Assembly (NCBI GenBank): GCA_025929895.1 | Contig: JAICPI010000002.1 | Coordinates: 1-64,000, forward strand | Direction of reading: 5' to 3' | DNA: 64,000 nt | Source of the DNA: Thermoleophilia bacterium | Lineage (GTDB): Bacteria; Actinomycetota; Thermoleophilia; Gaiellales; Gaiellaceae | Shown here: piece by piece, positions 15,606 to 24,739 of the stretch | Numbering within the stretch: the first letter of the stretch is position 1 | Layout: each line of letters opens with the position of its first letter | Program-made: the position numbers and the translations under genes | Notes under the pieces: model-generated | Seen by the model: the letters and a program-made list of their open reading frames with translations, nothing else | What the model was told of the DNA's origin: nothing | Databases searched by the model: none

Positions 15606-15631
15606 GACGATCGATTCTGGATCGATTCGTC
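15606..15631. terminator. Hairpin downstream of the sugar dehydrogenase operon
   Basis: GACGATCGAT (15606-15615) pairs with ATCGA-T-TCGTC (15621-15631) with one bulged T and a 5-nt loop. It begins 3 nt beyond the stop of the reverse-strand sugar dehydrogenase gene, in the place expected for its terminator. Confidence 0.5.
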
Positions 15632-15634
15632 CCG

Positions 15635-16765
15635 CTAGCGCACGAGCCGGTAGACCCGGCCCTCGAGGCTCGTCGCGTACAGCTCGCCCCGCGCGTCCTC
15701 GCCGAAGCTGGAGAGCCCCCGGATCCGCACGCCTTCGCGACGCAGGCCCCTCGCTTCGCCGTTCGTCACGACGAGGCTCCAGATGTTCCCCGTGCAGTAG
15801 TCGCCGAAGAAGTAGCGGCCGCGCGCGGCCGGGACGGCCGAGCCCCGATAGACGAAGCCGCCGGTGACGGAGCAGCCTTCGCCCCGGCCGTAGACGTGCA
15901 CGGGGAAGACGAGCCGCCCACGCGAGTTCGGCTCCTTCGACTCGAAGCGGGCGCGGCCCTCGTACGCGTCCCAACCGTAGTTCGCGAGCTCGGTCACCCT
16001 GGCTCGCGGCACGTAGTCGATCTCCTCCCACGAGCCCTGCCCGACGTCGGCGAGGTAGAGATCGCCGTTCGCGCGATCGAACGAGAAGCGCCACGGGTTG
16101 CGCACGCCGAGCGCGGCGATCTGCGGCCGCGGCCGCGCCACCGCGACGTTCAGGCGCACGAGCTTGCCGAGCAGCGTGCCCAGGCTCTGCGCGCGGTTCT
16201 GAGGATCGCCGCCGGAGCCGCCGTCGCCCATCCCGACGTACAAGCGCCCGTCCGGCCCGAACGCGAGCTGGCCGCCGTTGTGGTTCGGGTACGGCTGCGC
16301 GACGAACAGCCACTGCTTGCGCGTCCGAGTCAACGCCTGCGTGCCGGCGGCGTTCGAGCGGTACTCGACGACGCGAGTGTTGCCGTTCACGTCGGTGTAG
16401 TTCACGAAGAAGCGGCGGTTCTGAGCGAACCGCGGGTGGAACGCGACCGAGAGGAGGCCCTGCTCGCCGCCCGAGCGCACGAGCCGACGGATGTCGAGGA
16501 ACGGGCGCGAGCGGTAGCGACCGTTGACGACGATCCGGATCCTCCCGGCCTGCTCGACGACATAGACCCAGCCCCGCTTGTTCGGCGGCGCGGCGACGTG
16601 CACCGGTGCGGACGCGTTCACGAACCCGCGGAACGAATACGCGGCCGCGGCGGGTGCCGCGGTCGCTGTCGGACGTGTGGTCTCCGCGGTCGAGCCCGAC
16701 GCAGCGCAGGCCGACAGCAGGGCCACGGCAACCAGCGTGATCCCCCCTCGCAACACGGTCGTCAT
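15635..16765 (-). CDS. PQQ-dependent sugar dehydrogenase lipoprotein (GSDH family)
   Basis: A 376-residue six-bladed beta-propeller protein of the soluble glucose/sorbosone dehydrogenase family. Residues 1-19 are a lipoprotein signal with lipobox LLSAC (Cys20), so it is anchored outside the membrane. The conserved NHNGGQLAFGPDGRLYVG and GDGG stretch (about 163-187), GVRNPWRFSFD and NYGWDAYEG are family hallmarks; the PQQ base would be a His in the first. Many members oxidise aldose sugars but some have lost activity. It is the last gene of the APC/RCK operon, its ATG overlapping the preceding stop. No PQQ biosynthesis genes are visible here. Confidence 0.85.
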   Translation of the reverse strand: MTTVLRGGITLVAVALLSACAASGSTAETTRPTATAAPAAAAYSFRGFVNASAPVHVAAPPNKRGWVYVVEQAGRIRIVVNGRYRSRPFLDIRRLVRSGGEQGLLSVAFHPRFAQNRRFFVNYTDVNGNTRVVEYRSNAAGTQALTRTRKQWLFVAQPYPNHNGGQLAFGPDGRLYVGMGDGGSGGDPQNRAQSLGTLLGKLVRLNVAVARPRPQIAALGVRNPWRFSFDRANGDLYLADVGQGSWEEIDYVPRARVTELANYGWDAYEGRARFESKEPNSRGRLVFPVHVYGRGEGCSVTGGFVYRGSAVPAARGRYFFGDYCTGNIWSLVVTNGEARGLRREGVRIRGLSSFGEDARGELYATSLEGRVYRLVR

Positions 16766-17424
16766 CGTTCTAGCAGCAACCGGCGGAGCTCGTCCTCCTT
16801 CCCCGGCTCGAGGATCGCGAGCACCTGGTCGCCCGCATCGAGCCGCGTCGACCCGACCGCGATCTCGGCCGTCCCCTGGCGCATGACGGAGATGAGCCGG
16901 GCGCCCTGCGGGAGCGCGAGCTCCTCGACCCGCTTCCCGACCGCGGGGGCCCCGGCGCCGACCTCGACCTCGACGATCTCGAGGTTCTCCTCGCGGAGCT
17001 CGAGCAGGTGGACGAGCTCGTGCGCCGGCACTTCGTGCTCGATCAGGCCGAGGACCATCTGCGTCGCCGACACGGTCAAGCGCAGGTCGAGCAGGTCGAA
17101 CAGCTGCTGGTTGCGCGGGTCGTTCACGCGGGCGATCACCTTCGGGACGCCGTACTTCTCCTTCGCGAGCTGGCCGATCACGAGGTTGTCCTCGTCGTCG
17201 CCCGTGACGGCGATGACGATGTCCGCGGGTCGCGAGATGCCGGCCCGCTCGAGTACGAACAGCTCCGTCGCGTCGCCGAGGTGCACCTGGTGCTCGAACT
17301 CGCTCTCGAGCTGCTCGTGGCGGTCGCCGCGCTGCTCGACGAGCGTCACCTCGTGACCGCGCCGGAGCAGCGTGCGCGCCACGTTCGCGCCGACCTTGCC
17401 CCCTCCCGCGACGATCGCGAACAT
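16762..17424 (-). CDS. TrkA-type RCK protein (N and C domains)
   Basis: A 220-residue potassium-channel-regulator-like protein. It begins with a Rossmann NAD(P)-binding RCK_N domain (GGGKVGANVA at 8-17, with an acidic residue at the end of the second strand) and ends with an RCK_C ligand-binding domain (about 135-220). Full TrkA has two such pairs, so this is a half-size version expected to assemble as dimers or rings. It sits in an operon with APC permeases rather than with the Trk channel, and is coupled to a second RCK gene by a TGATG overlap. Confidence 0.85.
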   Translation of the reverse strand: MFAIVAGGGKVGANVARTLLRRGHEVTLVEQRGDRHEQLESEFEHQVHLGDATELFVLERAGISRPADIVIAVTGDDEDNLVIGQLAKEKYGVPKVIARVNDPRNQQLFDLLDLRLTVSATQMVLGLIEHEVPAHELVHLLELREENLEIVEVEVGAGAPAVGKRVEELALPQGARLISVMRQGTAEIAVGSTRLDAGDQVLAILEPGKEDELRRLLLER

Positions 17425-17837
17425 CAGGCCTTGGAGCGCGACGCGCGCACACGCTCGGCGAGCGTCTCGTAGGCCGTTCTCGTGGGGCAGACGACGTCGA
17501 GCCCCCGGTCGGCGTAGAAGTCCGCGCGCGCCGGGTCGAGGAGCCGCACGACCACACAGTCGACGCCGAACAGCCTCTGCGCGATCTGGGCGACGACGAT
17601 GTTCGTGTTGTCCCCGTCGGTGGCGACGACGACGGCGTCCGCCTGCTCGATGCCCGCCTCGCGCAGGACGTCGACGTCCATGCCGTGGCCGTTTACGAAA
17701 CCACCGCGCCAACGTTCGCCGAGTCGGGCGAGTGCGCCTTCGCTTTCGTCCACGGCGGTCACGTCCCAGCCCTCCTCCGCGAGCGTCAGGGCGACGGTCG
17801 ACCCGACACGTCCGCAGCCGACGACGAGTGCCCTCAC
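17424..17837 (-). CDS. Single RCK_N domain protein
   Basis: A 137-residue protein consisting of only the NAD-binding RCK_N domain: GCGRVGSTVALTLAEEG at 8-24, then the DGDN strand-loop and a final helix. It lacks the RCK_C domain found in its downstream neighbour, so the two may form mixed assemblies. The GTG start overlaps the stop of the upstream APC permease gene by 4 nt, which points to a regulator that works with that permease. Confidence 0.82.
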   Translation of the reverse strand: MRALVVGCGRVGSTVALTLAEEGWDVTAVDESEGALARLGERWRGGFVNGHGMDVDVLREAGIEQADAVVVATDGDNTNIVVAQIAQRLFGVDCVVVRLLDPARADFYADRGLDVVCPTRTAYETLAERVRASRSKA

Positions 17838-19726
17838 CGGGAGAGCGTACCCCTGTCGGCCGCCAGAGCCTCCTCCTCCAGCACGCCCTGCGGGTAGGCG
17901 ATCACCATCACCTCGCACGGCGCGTTCGCGAGGACGTACTCGACGGTCGGGCTGAAGAACCGCGATCGTCGCCGCCAGCGCGGCGACGAGCCCATCACGA
18001 CGAGGTCGGCGCCCCGGGCGCGGGCCTCCCCGACGACCGCGCTGCCGATGGCGCGGGCGCGAACGACGGCGCCCTCCACCTCGACGCGGTGCTCTTCCGC
18101 GAGCGCCCTCGCCTCGTCGATCGAGGCGGCGGCACGCGCCTCGAGGTCGCTCATGTCGGCGTAGAGGCCCCGATCGAGCGGCACCGGAACGACGTGGACC
18201 GCCGTGATCGCCGCCCCGTGCTCCTCCGCCAGCCGAAGCGCGGTGGCGAACACCTCGTCGCCGATGGGACCGAGCTTGACCGGTACGAGGATCGAGCGGT
18301 ACTCCCCTTCCGCCGAGGGCACGAGGTCGGGCGCGCCGGGGCGAACACGCGCGGTCAGGGCCTCCCCCTGCCGCCGCCGGACGAGCGCGTATACCCCGAA
18401 CCCGACGATCAGCCACACCGGGCCGGCGATGCGCGCGGCGTCGTGGGTCGCGAGCGAGAGGACGAGGATCGCCGCAGTGAGTGCCGCGCCGGCGAGCCCC
18501 GCGAAGGGCATCCACGGCGCGCGGAACGGCCGCTCGAGCCCAGGCTCCGTCCGGCGGAGCCGGACGACCGCGAGCTGCGCGGCGGTGAATGCGCAGAGGA
18601 CGCCGAAGCTGTAGAGGCTCGCCAGGATCACGGCCGCGCGGCCGGCCACCTCCGCCGCGACGAGCAGGACGACCGCGACGCCGGCCGTCGAGACGATCGC
18701 CGCAGGCGCGAGCAACGTCCGCCGGTTCAGCCGTTCGAACGCGTGCGGGAGCATCCCGTGCCGCGCGAGCGAGTACGTGAGCCGGCCCGCTCCGGACAGC
18801 GATGTGGCAACGGCTGCGAGCAGCACGAGCACCCCGCTGACCGCGACGACGGCGACGACTGCGTCGCCGAGCGCCGAGGGAAGCTCTGCGCCGATCGCCT
18901 CCGCGATCCCCGCGAGCGGCGCGAGCCGCCAGCGCTCCCCGAGGTCGGTCGTGCCGTCCTGGGCCGGGAACGCGGCCACCCCGACGACGCCGATCGCGAC
19001 CGAGACCGCGACGATCGCGCCGATCCCCGCGAACACGCTCCGCGGGAGGGTGCGGCCGGGCTCCCGCGCCTCGGCCGACAGGTTCGCCACCGTCTCCAGG
19101 CCCGTGTAGGCGAGCATGGCGAGCGGCAGCGCGAACGCGAGCTCCTCCCACGCGGGCTCGCCGTCCTCGAACCCGAACGTGAGCGTGTCGGCCCCGACCA
19201 GCAGTGCCCCGCCGAGCGCGATCAGGAGCACGTGCGCGACGAGCGCGACGACGGCGACCGCGACGGCGAGCGCGTAGAGCCGTGGCCGGCGCACGAGGCG
19301 CAGCGCAGCGAGCGTAACCACGACCCCGACGGCGACCACGACGTCCCACGGCGAGTCGCCGAGACGCTCCCAGCCGAGCGCGGCGACGTAGTGCGGGACG
19401 AAGAGCGCGGCGAGCGCGGTCACAATCAGGTAGTCGAGGAGCAGCACCCAGCCCGTCGCGAACCCCGCGGGGTCGTTGAACGCGCGCCGCACGAAAAGCG
19501 CGCCACCGCCCGGCTCGGGAAGCGCCGCCGTCCCCTCGGCGTACGAGAGCGCGACGAGCAGGAAGACGAGGCCGGCCACGAGCAGGACCCACGGCGTCAG
19601 CCCGAGCGCGTAGAGCGCCACGACTCCGAGCGCGAAGTAGAGCGACGAGCCGATCTCACCGTAGGCGACGGATGCGAGCGAGCCGCCCCCGAGGGCGCGC
19701 GTCAGTCCCTCGAAGCGACGGGCCAT
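17834..19726 (-). CDS. APC-superfamily permease with C-terminal universal-stress domain (B)
   Basis: A 630-residue protein with about 12 transmembrane helices of the amino acid-polyamine-organocation fold (about 1-455; helix-1 motif VAYGEIGSSLYFALG) and a cytoplasmic UspA-like domain (about 470-615: YRSILVPVKLG, then DLVVMGSSPR with the nucleotide-loop Gly-Ser-Ser). The architecture matches KimA-like potassium importers, whose Usp-like tail binds c-di-AMP, and also some amino-acid permeases; the sequence does not decide. Close linkage to two RCK proteins and a Trk system favours an ion-linked role. Overlaps both neighbours. Confidence 0.85.
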   Translation of the reverse strand: MARRFEGLTRALGGGSLASVAYGEIGSSLYFALGVVALYALGLTPWVLLVAGLVFLLVALSYAEGTAALPEPGGGALFVRRAFNDPAGFATGWVLLLDYLIVTALAALFVPHYVAALGWERLGDSPWDVVVAVGVVVTLAALRLVRRPRLYALAVAVAVVALVAHVLLIALGGALLVGADTLTFGFEDGEPAWEELAFALPLAMLAYTGLETVANLSAEAREPGRTLPRSVFAGIGAIVAVSVAIGVVGVAAFPAQDGTTDLGERWRLAPLAGIAEAIGAELPSALGDAVVAVVAVSGVLVLLAAVATSLSGAGRLTYSLARHGMLPHAFERLNRRTLLAPAAIVSTAGVAVVLLVAAEVAGRAAVILASLYSFGVLCAFTAAQLAVVRLRRTEPGLERPFRAPWMPFAGLAGAALTAAILVLSLATHDAARIAGPVWLIVGFGVYALVRRRQGEALTARVRPGAPDLVPSAEGEYRSILVPVKLGPIGDEVFATALRLAEEHGAAITAVHVVPVPLDRGLYADMSDLEARAAASIDEARALAEEHRVEVEGAVVRARAIGSAVVGEARARGADLVVMGSSPRWRRRSRFFSPTVEYVLANAPCEVMVIAYPQGVLEEEALAADRGTLSR

Positions 19727-19881
19727 CAGGGGCTCCGATCGAGGTAGAGCCGTGCGCCGCCCGCCGCGACGAGCAGGAGGCCGAGCACGAGCCCTACACC
19801 GCCGCCCACGCCGGCAACGAGCGTCCGCACGACGACGGCGGCGCCGAGGACGACGGTGAGCAGCGGGAGCACCCTTCTCAC
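19726..19881 (-). CDS. 51-residue two-helix membrane peptide
   Basis: A short frame (GTG at 19879-19881, TGA at 19726-19728) fills the whole space between the two APC genes, overlapping the upstream stop by 4 nt and the downstream ATG by 1 nt. The product has a basic start (VRRVLP), a hydrophobic helix, a Gly-rich turn (AGVGGGVG), a second helix and the tail ARLYLDRSP. The overlap pattern is the same as at every junction of this operon, which is the main reason to accept it as a gene. It could be a small transporter subunit. Confidence 0.7.
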   Translation of the reverse strand: MRRVLPLLTVVLGAAVVVRTLVAGVGGGVGLVLGLLLVAAGGARLYLDRSP

Positions 19882-21755
19882 GCCGCCCGCCGTCCCGCGG
19901 TCACGAGCACGCGAATCGGGCTGAGCTTGAGCACGCGCTCGGCAGTACGTCCGAGCAGCCTCCGCCCCGAGCGGGGGGCGCCCACCACGATCAGCTCGGC
20001 GTTGCGGGCGAGCGCCTCGTCGACGATCGCGCGGGCAGCCGACCTCGCCCGCACGAGGCGGGTCACCACACGAACGCCGTACTGGTCGAGGAGCGCCTCG
20101 GTGTCGTCGAGCAGTGCCTCGGCCCGGTCCTCGTGCGCGCCGAGATCCGCGTGCAACGCTCGCTCGAGCGGCACCTCGAGCACGTGTAGGGCAACGATCG
20201 TCGCCCCGCGATCGGCAGCAAGCCGCCCCGCGGCGATCAGCGCGTCCTCGGACTCCGGAGAGCGCACGACGGGAACGACGATCGTGCGGTACTCCGCGAC
20301 GAGCGAAGGCCCCAGCACGATGGCCGGTGCGCGCACCGTCTCGTTCAGGCCCAGCCCGAGCCGCCTCCGGTACAACGCGTACGCGAGGAAGCCCGCCGCG
20401 AGCCAGCCGAGCCCCGCGTAGCGGGTCTCAGGCGTCTGGACGACGACGACGAGCCACGCGATCCCGGTCGCCAGTGCGCCCAGGATCGCGAAGACGGGCC
20501 AGTCGACACCACCGACGCGAAGGTTCGGGCGGCCGCGAAAGAGCAGCTCGTCACCACGTCGCCGGTAGCGGAGCACGGTGACCGACACGTGCGCGATCGT
20601 GAACGAGAGCATCGCGCCGAACGAGTACATCGTCCCCAGGAAGTCGACGCGGCCCGGAAGCAGTGTCGCGATCGACACGAGCCCCGCGAAGACGACGAGC
20701 GCGATCCACGGCGTGCGGAAGCGCGGGTGCACGCGGCGGAACACGCTCGGCAGCTGACGGTACGACGCCATCGCGTACGTGATCCGAGACGCGCCGATCA
20801 CTCCTGCGTTCGTGGCGATGAAGAGGATCGTCGCCGCGAGGACGCCCACGTAGACGGTCAGCACGTCGAGCGGGAGGCCCGAAAGGCCCAGGCCCTCGAC
20901 GACGCCGAGCACGGGATCGTTCTGGTACCCGCCCTCCTCCGGCGGCAGCGCGAGCAGCGTCGTCCGCTCGCCTCCGATCTCGCGGACGGGGAGCGCCGAG
21001 AGCGCGACGGCCGGGAGCGTGAAGAAGATTGCGAACACCGCGACGGCCGTCATCAGATACGCGCGCGGCACGTTGCGCGCGGGGTCCCGGGCCTCTTCGG
21101 CGAGATTCGAGACCGTCTCGATCCCGGTGTAGGCGATCATCCCGACGGGGATCGCGAGCAAGAAGTTCCCCCACGAGGGCGTCGTTCCGAGGGCGACGTT
21201 CTCGACGAGGATCTCCGGGTTGAGGATGAGCACGAAGCCGATCAGCACCAGGAGCAGCTGGGTCGCGAAGTCGACGACGGCGAGGGTGACGTTGAGCGTC
21301 GCGGCCTCGCGGATGCCGACGACGTTCACGCCGACGAGGACGACGATGACCGCCGCCCCCACGACGATGTCCCACGGGTTCGTGCGCAAGGGCTCCCAGA
21401 AGATCGCCAGGTAGTGCGGCACGAAGAACGCGGAGATCGCGATCGTGATCACGTAGTTGAGCATCTGCGACCAGGCCGCCCCGAAACTGACCGTCTCGTT
21501 GAAGGCGTGACGCGCGAAGCTCGATGAGCCCCCGGCCTCGGGGAAGCGCACGGTTCCCTCGGCGTAGGTCATCGTCGTGGCCGCAAAGATCAGGCCCGCG
21601 ATCACGAAGACGAGGGGCGTCAGCCCCAGGGCGAAGACGGCCGTGACCCCGAGCGCGTAGTAGATCGAGGAGCCGACGTTGCCGTAGACGGTTGCGAACA
21701 GCGACGGCGCGCCGAGCACGCGCTCGAGCCCCTGCTGCCGACGGCGGCGCGGCAC
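19878..21755 (-). CDS. APC-superfamily permease with C-terminal universal-stress domain (A)
   Basis: A 625-residue paralogue of the next permease in the operon: about 12 transmembrane helices (motif VYGNVGSSIYYALG near the N-terminus; TYAEGTVRFPEAGG in helix 2) followed by a UspA-like domain (about 485-625: YRTIVVPVVRSPES, and ELIVVGAPRSGRRLLG with the nucleotide-binding glycines). It is the first gene of a reverse operon and its GTG lies 6 nt after a TAGAGT -10 element. Substrate may be K+ or amino acids. Confidence 0.85.
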   Translation of the reverse strand: MPRRRRQQGLERVLGAPSLFATVYGNVGSSIYYALGVTAVFALGLTPLVFVIAGLIFAATTMTYAEGTVRFPEAGGSSSFARHAFNETVSFGAAWSQMLNYVITIAISAFFVPHYLAIFWEPLRTNPWDIVVGAAVIVVLVGVNVVGIREAATLNVTLAVVDFATQLLLVLIGFVLILNPEILVENVALGTTPSWGNFLLAIPVGMIAYTGIETVSNLAEEARDPARNVPRAYLMTAVAVFAIFFTLPAVALSALPVREIGGERTTLLALPPEEGGYQNDPVLGVVEGLGLSGLPLDVLTVYVGVLAATILFIATNAGVIGASRITYAMASYRQLPSVFRRVHPRFRTPWIALVVFAGLVSIATLLPGRVDFLGTMYSFGAMLSFTIAHVSVTVLRYRRRGDELLFRGRPNLRVGGVDWPVFAILGALATGIAWLVVVVQTPETRYAGLGWLAAGFLAYALYRRRLGLGLNETVRAPAIVLGPSLVAEYRTIVVPVVRSPESEDALIAAGRLAADRGATIVALHVLEVPLERALHADLGAHEDRAEALLDDTEALLDQYGVRVVTRLVRARSAARAIVDEALARNAELIVVGAPRSGRRLLGRTAERVLKLSPIRVLVTAGRRAA

Positions 21756-21761
21756 CGGCCG

Positions 21762-21767
21762 ACTCTA
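21762..21767 (-). promoter_or_regulatory. -10 element of leaderless promoter for APC/RCK operon
   Basis: TAGAGT on the reverse strand, then a 6-nt spacer and the GTG of permease A. It is back to back with the trkA promoter, with only 14 nt between the two -10 elements. Confidence 0.6.
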
Positions 21768-21781
21768 GCTCCGGGCCCGGT

Positions 21782-21787
21782 TAGCCT
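21782..21787 (+). promoter_or_regulatory. -10 element of leaderless trkA promoter
   Basis: TAGCCT, an 8-nt spacer and then the GTG of trkA at 21796. No ribosome-binding site precedes that GTG, which fits leaderless translation. Confidence 0.55.
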
Positions 21788-21795
21788 GTGCCGCG

Positions 21796-23124
21796 GTGAG
21801 GATCCTCCTGGTCGGCGCAGGGCAGGTTGGGGTGACGATCGTCGACGCCCTGCACGACGAGCACGAGCTCACGGTGGTCGACGTCGACACGGGGCGGCTG
21901 AGCGCGCTCTCGAATCGCTATGACGTCGCGACCGTCCTCGGCAACGGGGCCAGCCGCCGGATTCTCCAGGAGGCCGGGCTGCTCGAGTCCGACCTCCTGA
22001 TCGCGTGCACCTCACGCGACGAGATCAACCTGATCACGGCGATCTTCTCGCGGAACCTCGCGCCCGACACGAGGACGATCGTGCGGACAACCAACGAGGA
22101 GTACCTCGAGGTGTGGCGGGAGCGTCAGCTCGACGTCGACTTCATGGTCTCTTCGGAGCTCGAGACGGCGAACGCCGTCGCCCGCATCGTCGGCCTCCCC
22201 GCAGCCCGCCAAACGGACGTCTTCGCCGACGGGCAGGTGCAGATCGTCGAGTTCGACGTCGAAGCGCAGCGGGGGACCGACGAGATCGTCGGGGTCGAGC
22301 TCCGCGAGGCGCGCGTGCCACTCGAGTCGAAGGTGGCCGGGATCATCCGCAGCGACCGGATGATCATCCCGCGCGGCGACCAGATGCTCCAGGTGGGCGA
22401 TCGCGTCGTCGTGATCGGCTCGCCGCAGGCGGCCCGGGAATGGGGTGAGCTGCTTTCGCCGGCCACCCGCCGCCTCGACGACGTCGTCATCTTCGGCGCC
22501 GGGCGGACCGGCGTCGCGATCACCCGCGCCCTGATCGACCAGGAGGTCCGCGTGCGCATGATCGAGCCCGACCGCGAGCGCGCGCAGGTCGCGGCGAACG
22601 AGTTCCCGACCGTGCGTGTGTACAACGCGACGGGGTTCGACCCGGAGTTCCTCGACCGTGAGCGCATCGGTCAGTCGCGGGCGGGCGTGTTCTGCATGCG
22701 GAACGACCCCAAGAACCACTACGCTGCGACGCTCGCGAAGCTTCACGGCGTCGAGTTCACGATCGCCGTCGTCCACGACGCGGTCTCGATCGACGTCTTC
22801 GAGCGCGCGGGCATCGACGTCGCGATCAACCCACGGCAGGTCACGGCGGAGGAAATCGTCCGTTTCGCCCACGACCCCCGCACTCGGCAGGTCGCGATGC
22901 TCGAGGGAGACCGGTTCGAGATCCTCGACATCACCGTCCGCCCCGAGAGCGAGTACGTGAACCAGCCGTTCCGGACGATGCCGATCCGGGGCGCGCTCAT
23001 CGGCGCGATCGTCCGCGACGAACGGGCGATTTTCCCGCGCGGCGACGATGTCCTCCTCCCCGGCGACCGGGTGATCGTCTTCACGGAGTCGTCGAGCGCG
23101 ACGCGCGTCGAGCGCGCGCTCTAG
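21796..23124 (+). CDS. trkA: Trk potassium uptake regulatory protein
   Basis: A 442-residue full-length TrkA with two tandem RCK_N-RCK_C pairs. The first Rossmann loop is GAGQVG at 7-12 with VDVD at the end of the second strand; the second pair begins at about residue 230 (VIFGAGRTGVAITRAL). NAD(H)/ATP binding to these domains gates the TrkH channel at the membrane. The gene is 3 nt upstream of trkH and divergent from the APC/RCK operon. Confidence 0.93.
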   Translation: MRILLVGAGQVGVTIVDALHDEHELTVVDVDTGRLSALSNRYDVATVLGNGASRRILQEAGLLESDLLIACTSRDEINLITAIFSRNLAPDTRTIVRTTNEEYLEVWRERQLDVDFMVSSELETANAVARIVGLPAARQTDVFADGQVQIVEFDVEAQRGTDEIVGVELREARVPLESKVAGIIRSDRMIIPRGDQMLQVGDRVVVIGSPQAAREWGELLSPATRRLDDVVIFGAGRTGVAITRALIDQEVRVRMIEPDRERAQVAANEFPTVRVYNATGFDPEFLDRERIGQSRAGVFCMRNDPKNHYAATLAKLHGVEFTIAVVHDAVSIDVFERAGIDVAINPRQVTAEEIVRFAHDPRTRQVAMLEGDRFEILDITVRPESEYVNQPFRTMPIRGALIGAIVRDERAIFPRGDDVLLPGDRVIVFTESSSATRVERAL

Positions 23125-23127
23125 CCC

Positions 23128-24672
23128 ATGACCACGCTCTCGCGGGCCCGTCTGCGCCGGCTGTTCCGACGCGAGACGATCGGCGTCGATCTCGCCGCCA
23201 CGTTCGACCTGGTCGGCGCGCTTCTGCTCTACCTGTCCCCTGCGTACCTCTTCCCAACCGCCGTGGCGCTGCTCTACGGCGAATCCGCGTGGCCGTTCGT
23301 GATCGCTGGGGTGACGACGGCCGCCGCGGGGGTCTTCCTCCAGATCGTCGCGACCGGCCGCGAGCTCGCGAGCCCGCGCGAGGGGTTCCTCGTCGTCGCG
23401 CTGACGTGGGTGCTCGTCCCCGTCTTCGGAGCGATCCCGTTCGTGATCGCGGGCGAAGGCGTGCTCGCGCAGCCGATCAACGCGTACTTCGAGTCGGTCT
23501 CGGGGTTCACCGCGACCGGGGCGACGGTGCTGAACGACTTCGACGAGCTCTCCCGGTCACTCGGCATGTGGCGGCAGTTCACGCAGTGGCTCGGCGGGAT
23601 GGGGATCGTCGTTCTCGCGGTCGCGATCCTGCCGCAGCTCCGCGTCGGCGGGCGCCAGCTGCTCCAGTCCGAGCTCCCCGGGCCAACCGACCTCGAGCGC
23701 CTGACCGTCTCGATCCGCGAGGTCGCGCGGCGCCTCTGGCTGCTCTACCTGGCGCTGACGCTGACGCTGATCGGGCTGCTGTGGCTCTACGGACAGCTCG
23801 GGCTAGACGAGCACATGGACCTCTTCGACGCCGCCGCGCACGCCTTCACGACGGTGTCGCTCGGCGGGTTCTCGACGGAGGGGAACTCGATCGCGGCGTT
23901 CGGCGCACTCGTGCAGTGGACGATCGCGCTCTTCGTCGTGATCGCGGGTGTGAACTTCCTGCGGCTCTACCGCCTCTTCGTCCAGCGGCAGCCCCGGGCG
24001 GTGACGCGCGACGACGAGTTCCGCGTGTATCTGCTCGTGCTCCTCGCGGGCTCGCTCGTGCTGCTCGCGGAGCTGCTGACGGAAGGGATCTACGGCGTCG
24101 CCGACGCGGTGCGGCACGCCGTCTTCCAGGCGGTCTCGATCATGTCCACGGCCGGCTTCGCCACGACCGACTACACCGCGTGGGGGCCCCTCGCGACGAT
24201 CACGATCCTCGGGCTGATGTTCGTGGGGGCCTCCGCCGGGTCGACGGGCGGCTCGATCAAGGTCGTCCGGCACGTGCTGATCGGGCGCCTGCTGCGACGC
24301 GAGCTCGAGCAGACGGTCCACCCCGAAGTGGTGTCGCCGATCAGGCTGAACCGCCAGGTCGTCGAGGAGCGGACGCTCCAGGCGGTGCTCGCGTTCGTGC
24401 TCATCTACGTGGGGCTCTTCGCCGTCGGTTCGCTCGCGATCGTCGTCGACTCGTTCCGCACCGACGTCGGGGTCTCCCCGTTCGAGGCCATGGGCGCCGC
24501 CGCGGCGACGCTCGGCAACGTCGGCCCCGGCTTCGGCTTCGCCGGCCCGTTCGGCTCCTACGAGAGCTTCAGCGGGTTCTCGAAGACGGTGATGATCGCG
24601 CTCATGTGGATGGGGCGAGTCGAGATCATCCCGATCATCGTCCTCTTCACCCGAAATTACTGGAGGGCGTAG
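23128..24672 (+). CDS. trkH: Trk potassium transporter membrane subunit
   Basis: A 514-residue TrkH-type channel with four M1-P-M2 repeats. The P-loop glycines are seen in SVSGFTATGAT (about 115), TVSLGGFSTEGNS, SIMSTAGFATTD and TLGNVGPGFGF. Hydrophobic helices fill the rest, and the protein ends in FTRNYWRA, typical of TrkH. It imports K+ together with the TrkA protein encoded just upstream. A long perfect palindrome starts immediately after the stop codon. Confidence 0.94.
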   Translation: MTTLSRARLRRLFRRETIGVDLAATFDLVGALLLYLSPAYLFPTAVALLYGESAWPFVIAGVTTAAAGVFLQIVATGRELASPREGFLVVALTWVLVPVFGAIPFVIAGEGVLAQPINAYFESVSGFTATGATVLNDFDELSRSLGMWRQFTQWLGGMGIVVLAVAILPQLRVGGRQLLQSELPGPTDLERLTVSIREVARRLWLLYLALTLTLIGLLWLYGQLGLDEHMDLFDAAAHAFTTVSLGGFSTEGNSIAAFGALVQWTIALFVVIAGVNFLRLYRLFVQRQPRAVTRDDEFRVYLLVLLAGSLVLLAELLTEGIYGVADAVRHAVFQAVSIMSTAGFATTDYTAWGPLATITILGLMFVGASAGSTGGSIKVVRHVLIGRLLRRELEQTVHPEVVSPIRLNRQVVEERTLQAVLAFVLIYVGLFAVGSLAIVVDSFRTDVGVSPFEAMGAAAATLGNVGPGFGFAGPFGSYESFSGFSKTVMIALMWMGRVEIIPIIVLFTRNYWRA

Positions 24673-24702
24673 CCACCGAAAGTGCTGCAGCACTTTCGGT
24701 GG
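24673..24702. terminator. Perfect 30-bp palindrome after trkH
   Basis: Two 15-nt arms meet with no spacer (CCACCGAAAGTGCTG and its exact complement), starting directly after the trkH stop. It can fold as a strong hairpin and is a likely terminator, though no T-tract follows. Its core GAAAGTGC...GCACTTTC is shared with the hairpin at 24873-24901. Confidence 0.6.
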
Positions 24703-24739
24703 GGTTCGCCGCAGCTGACCCTCAGCCGACAAAGCTCAC

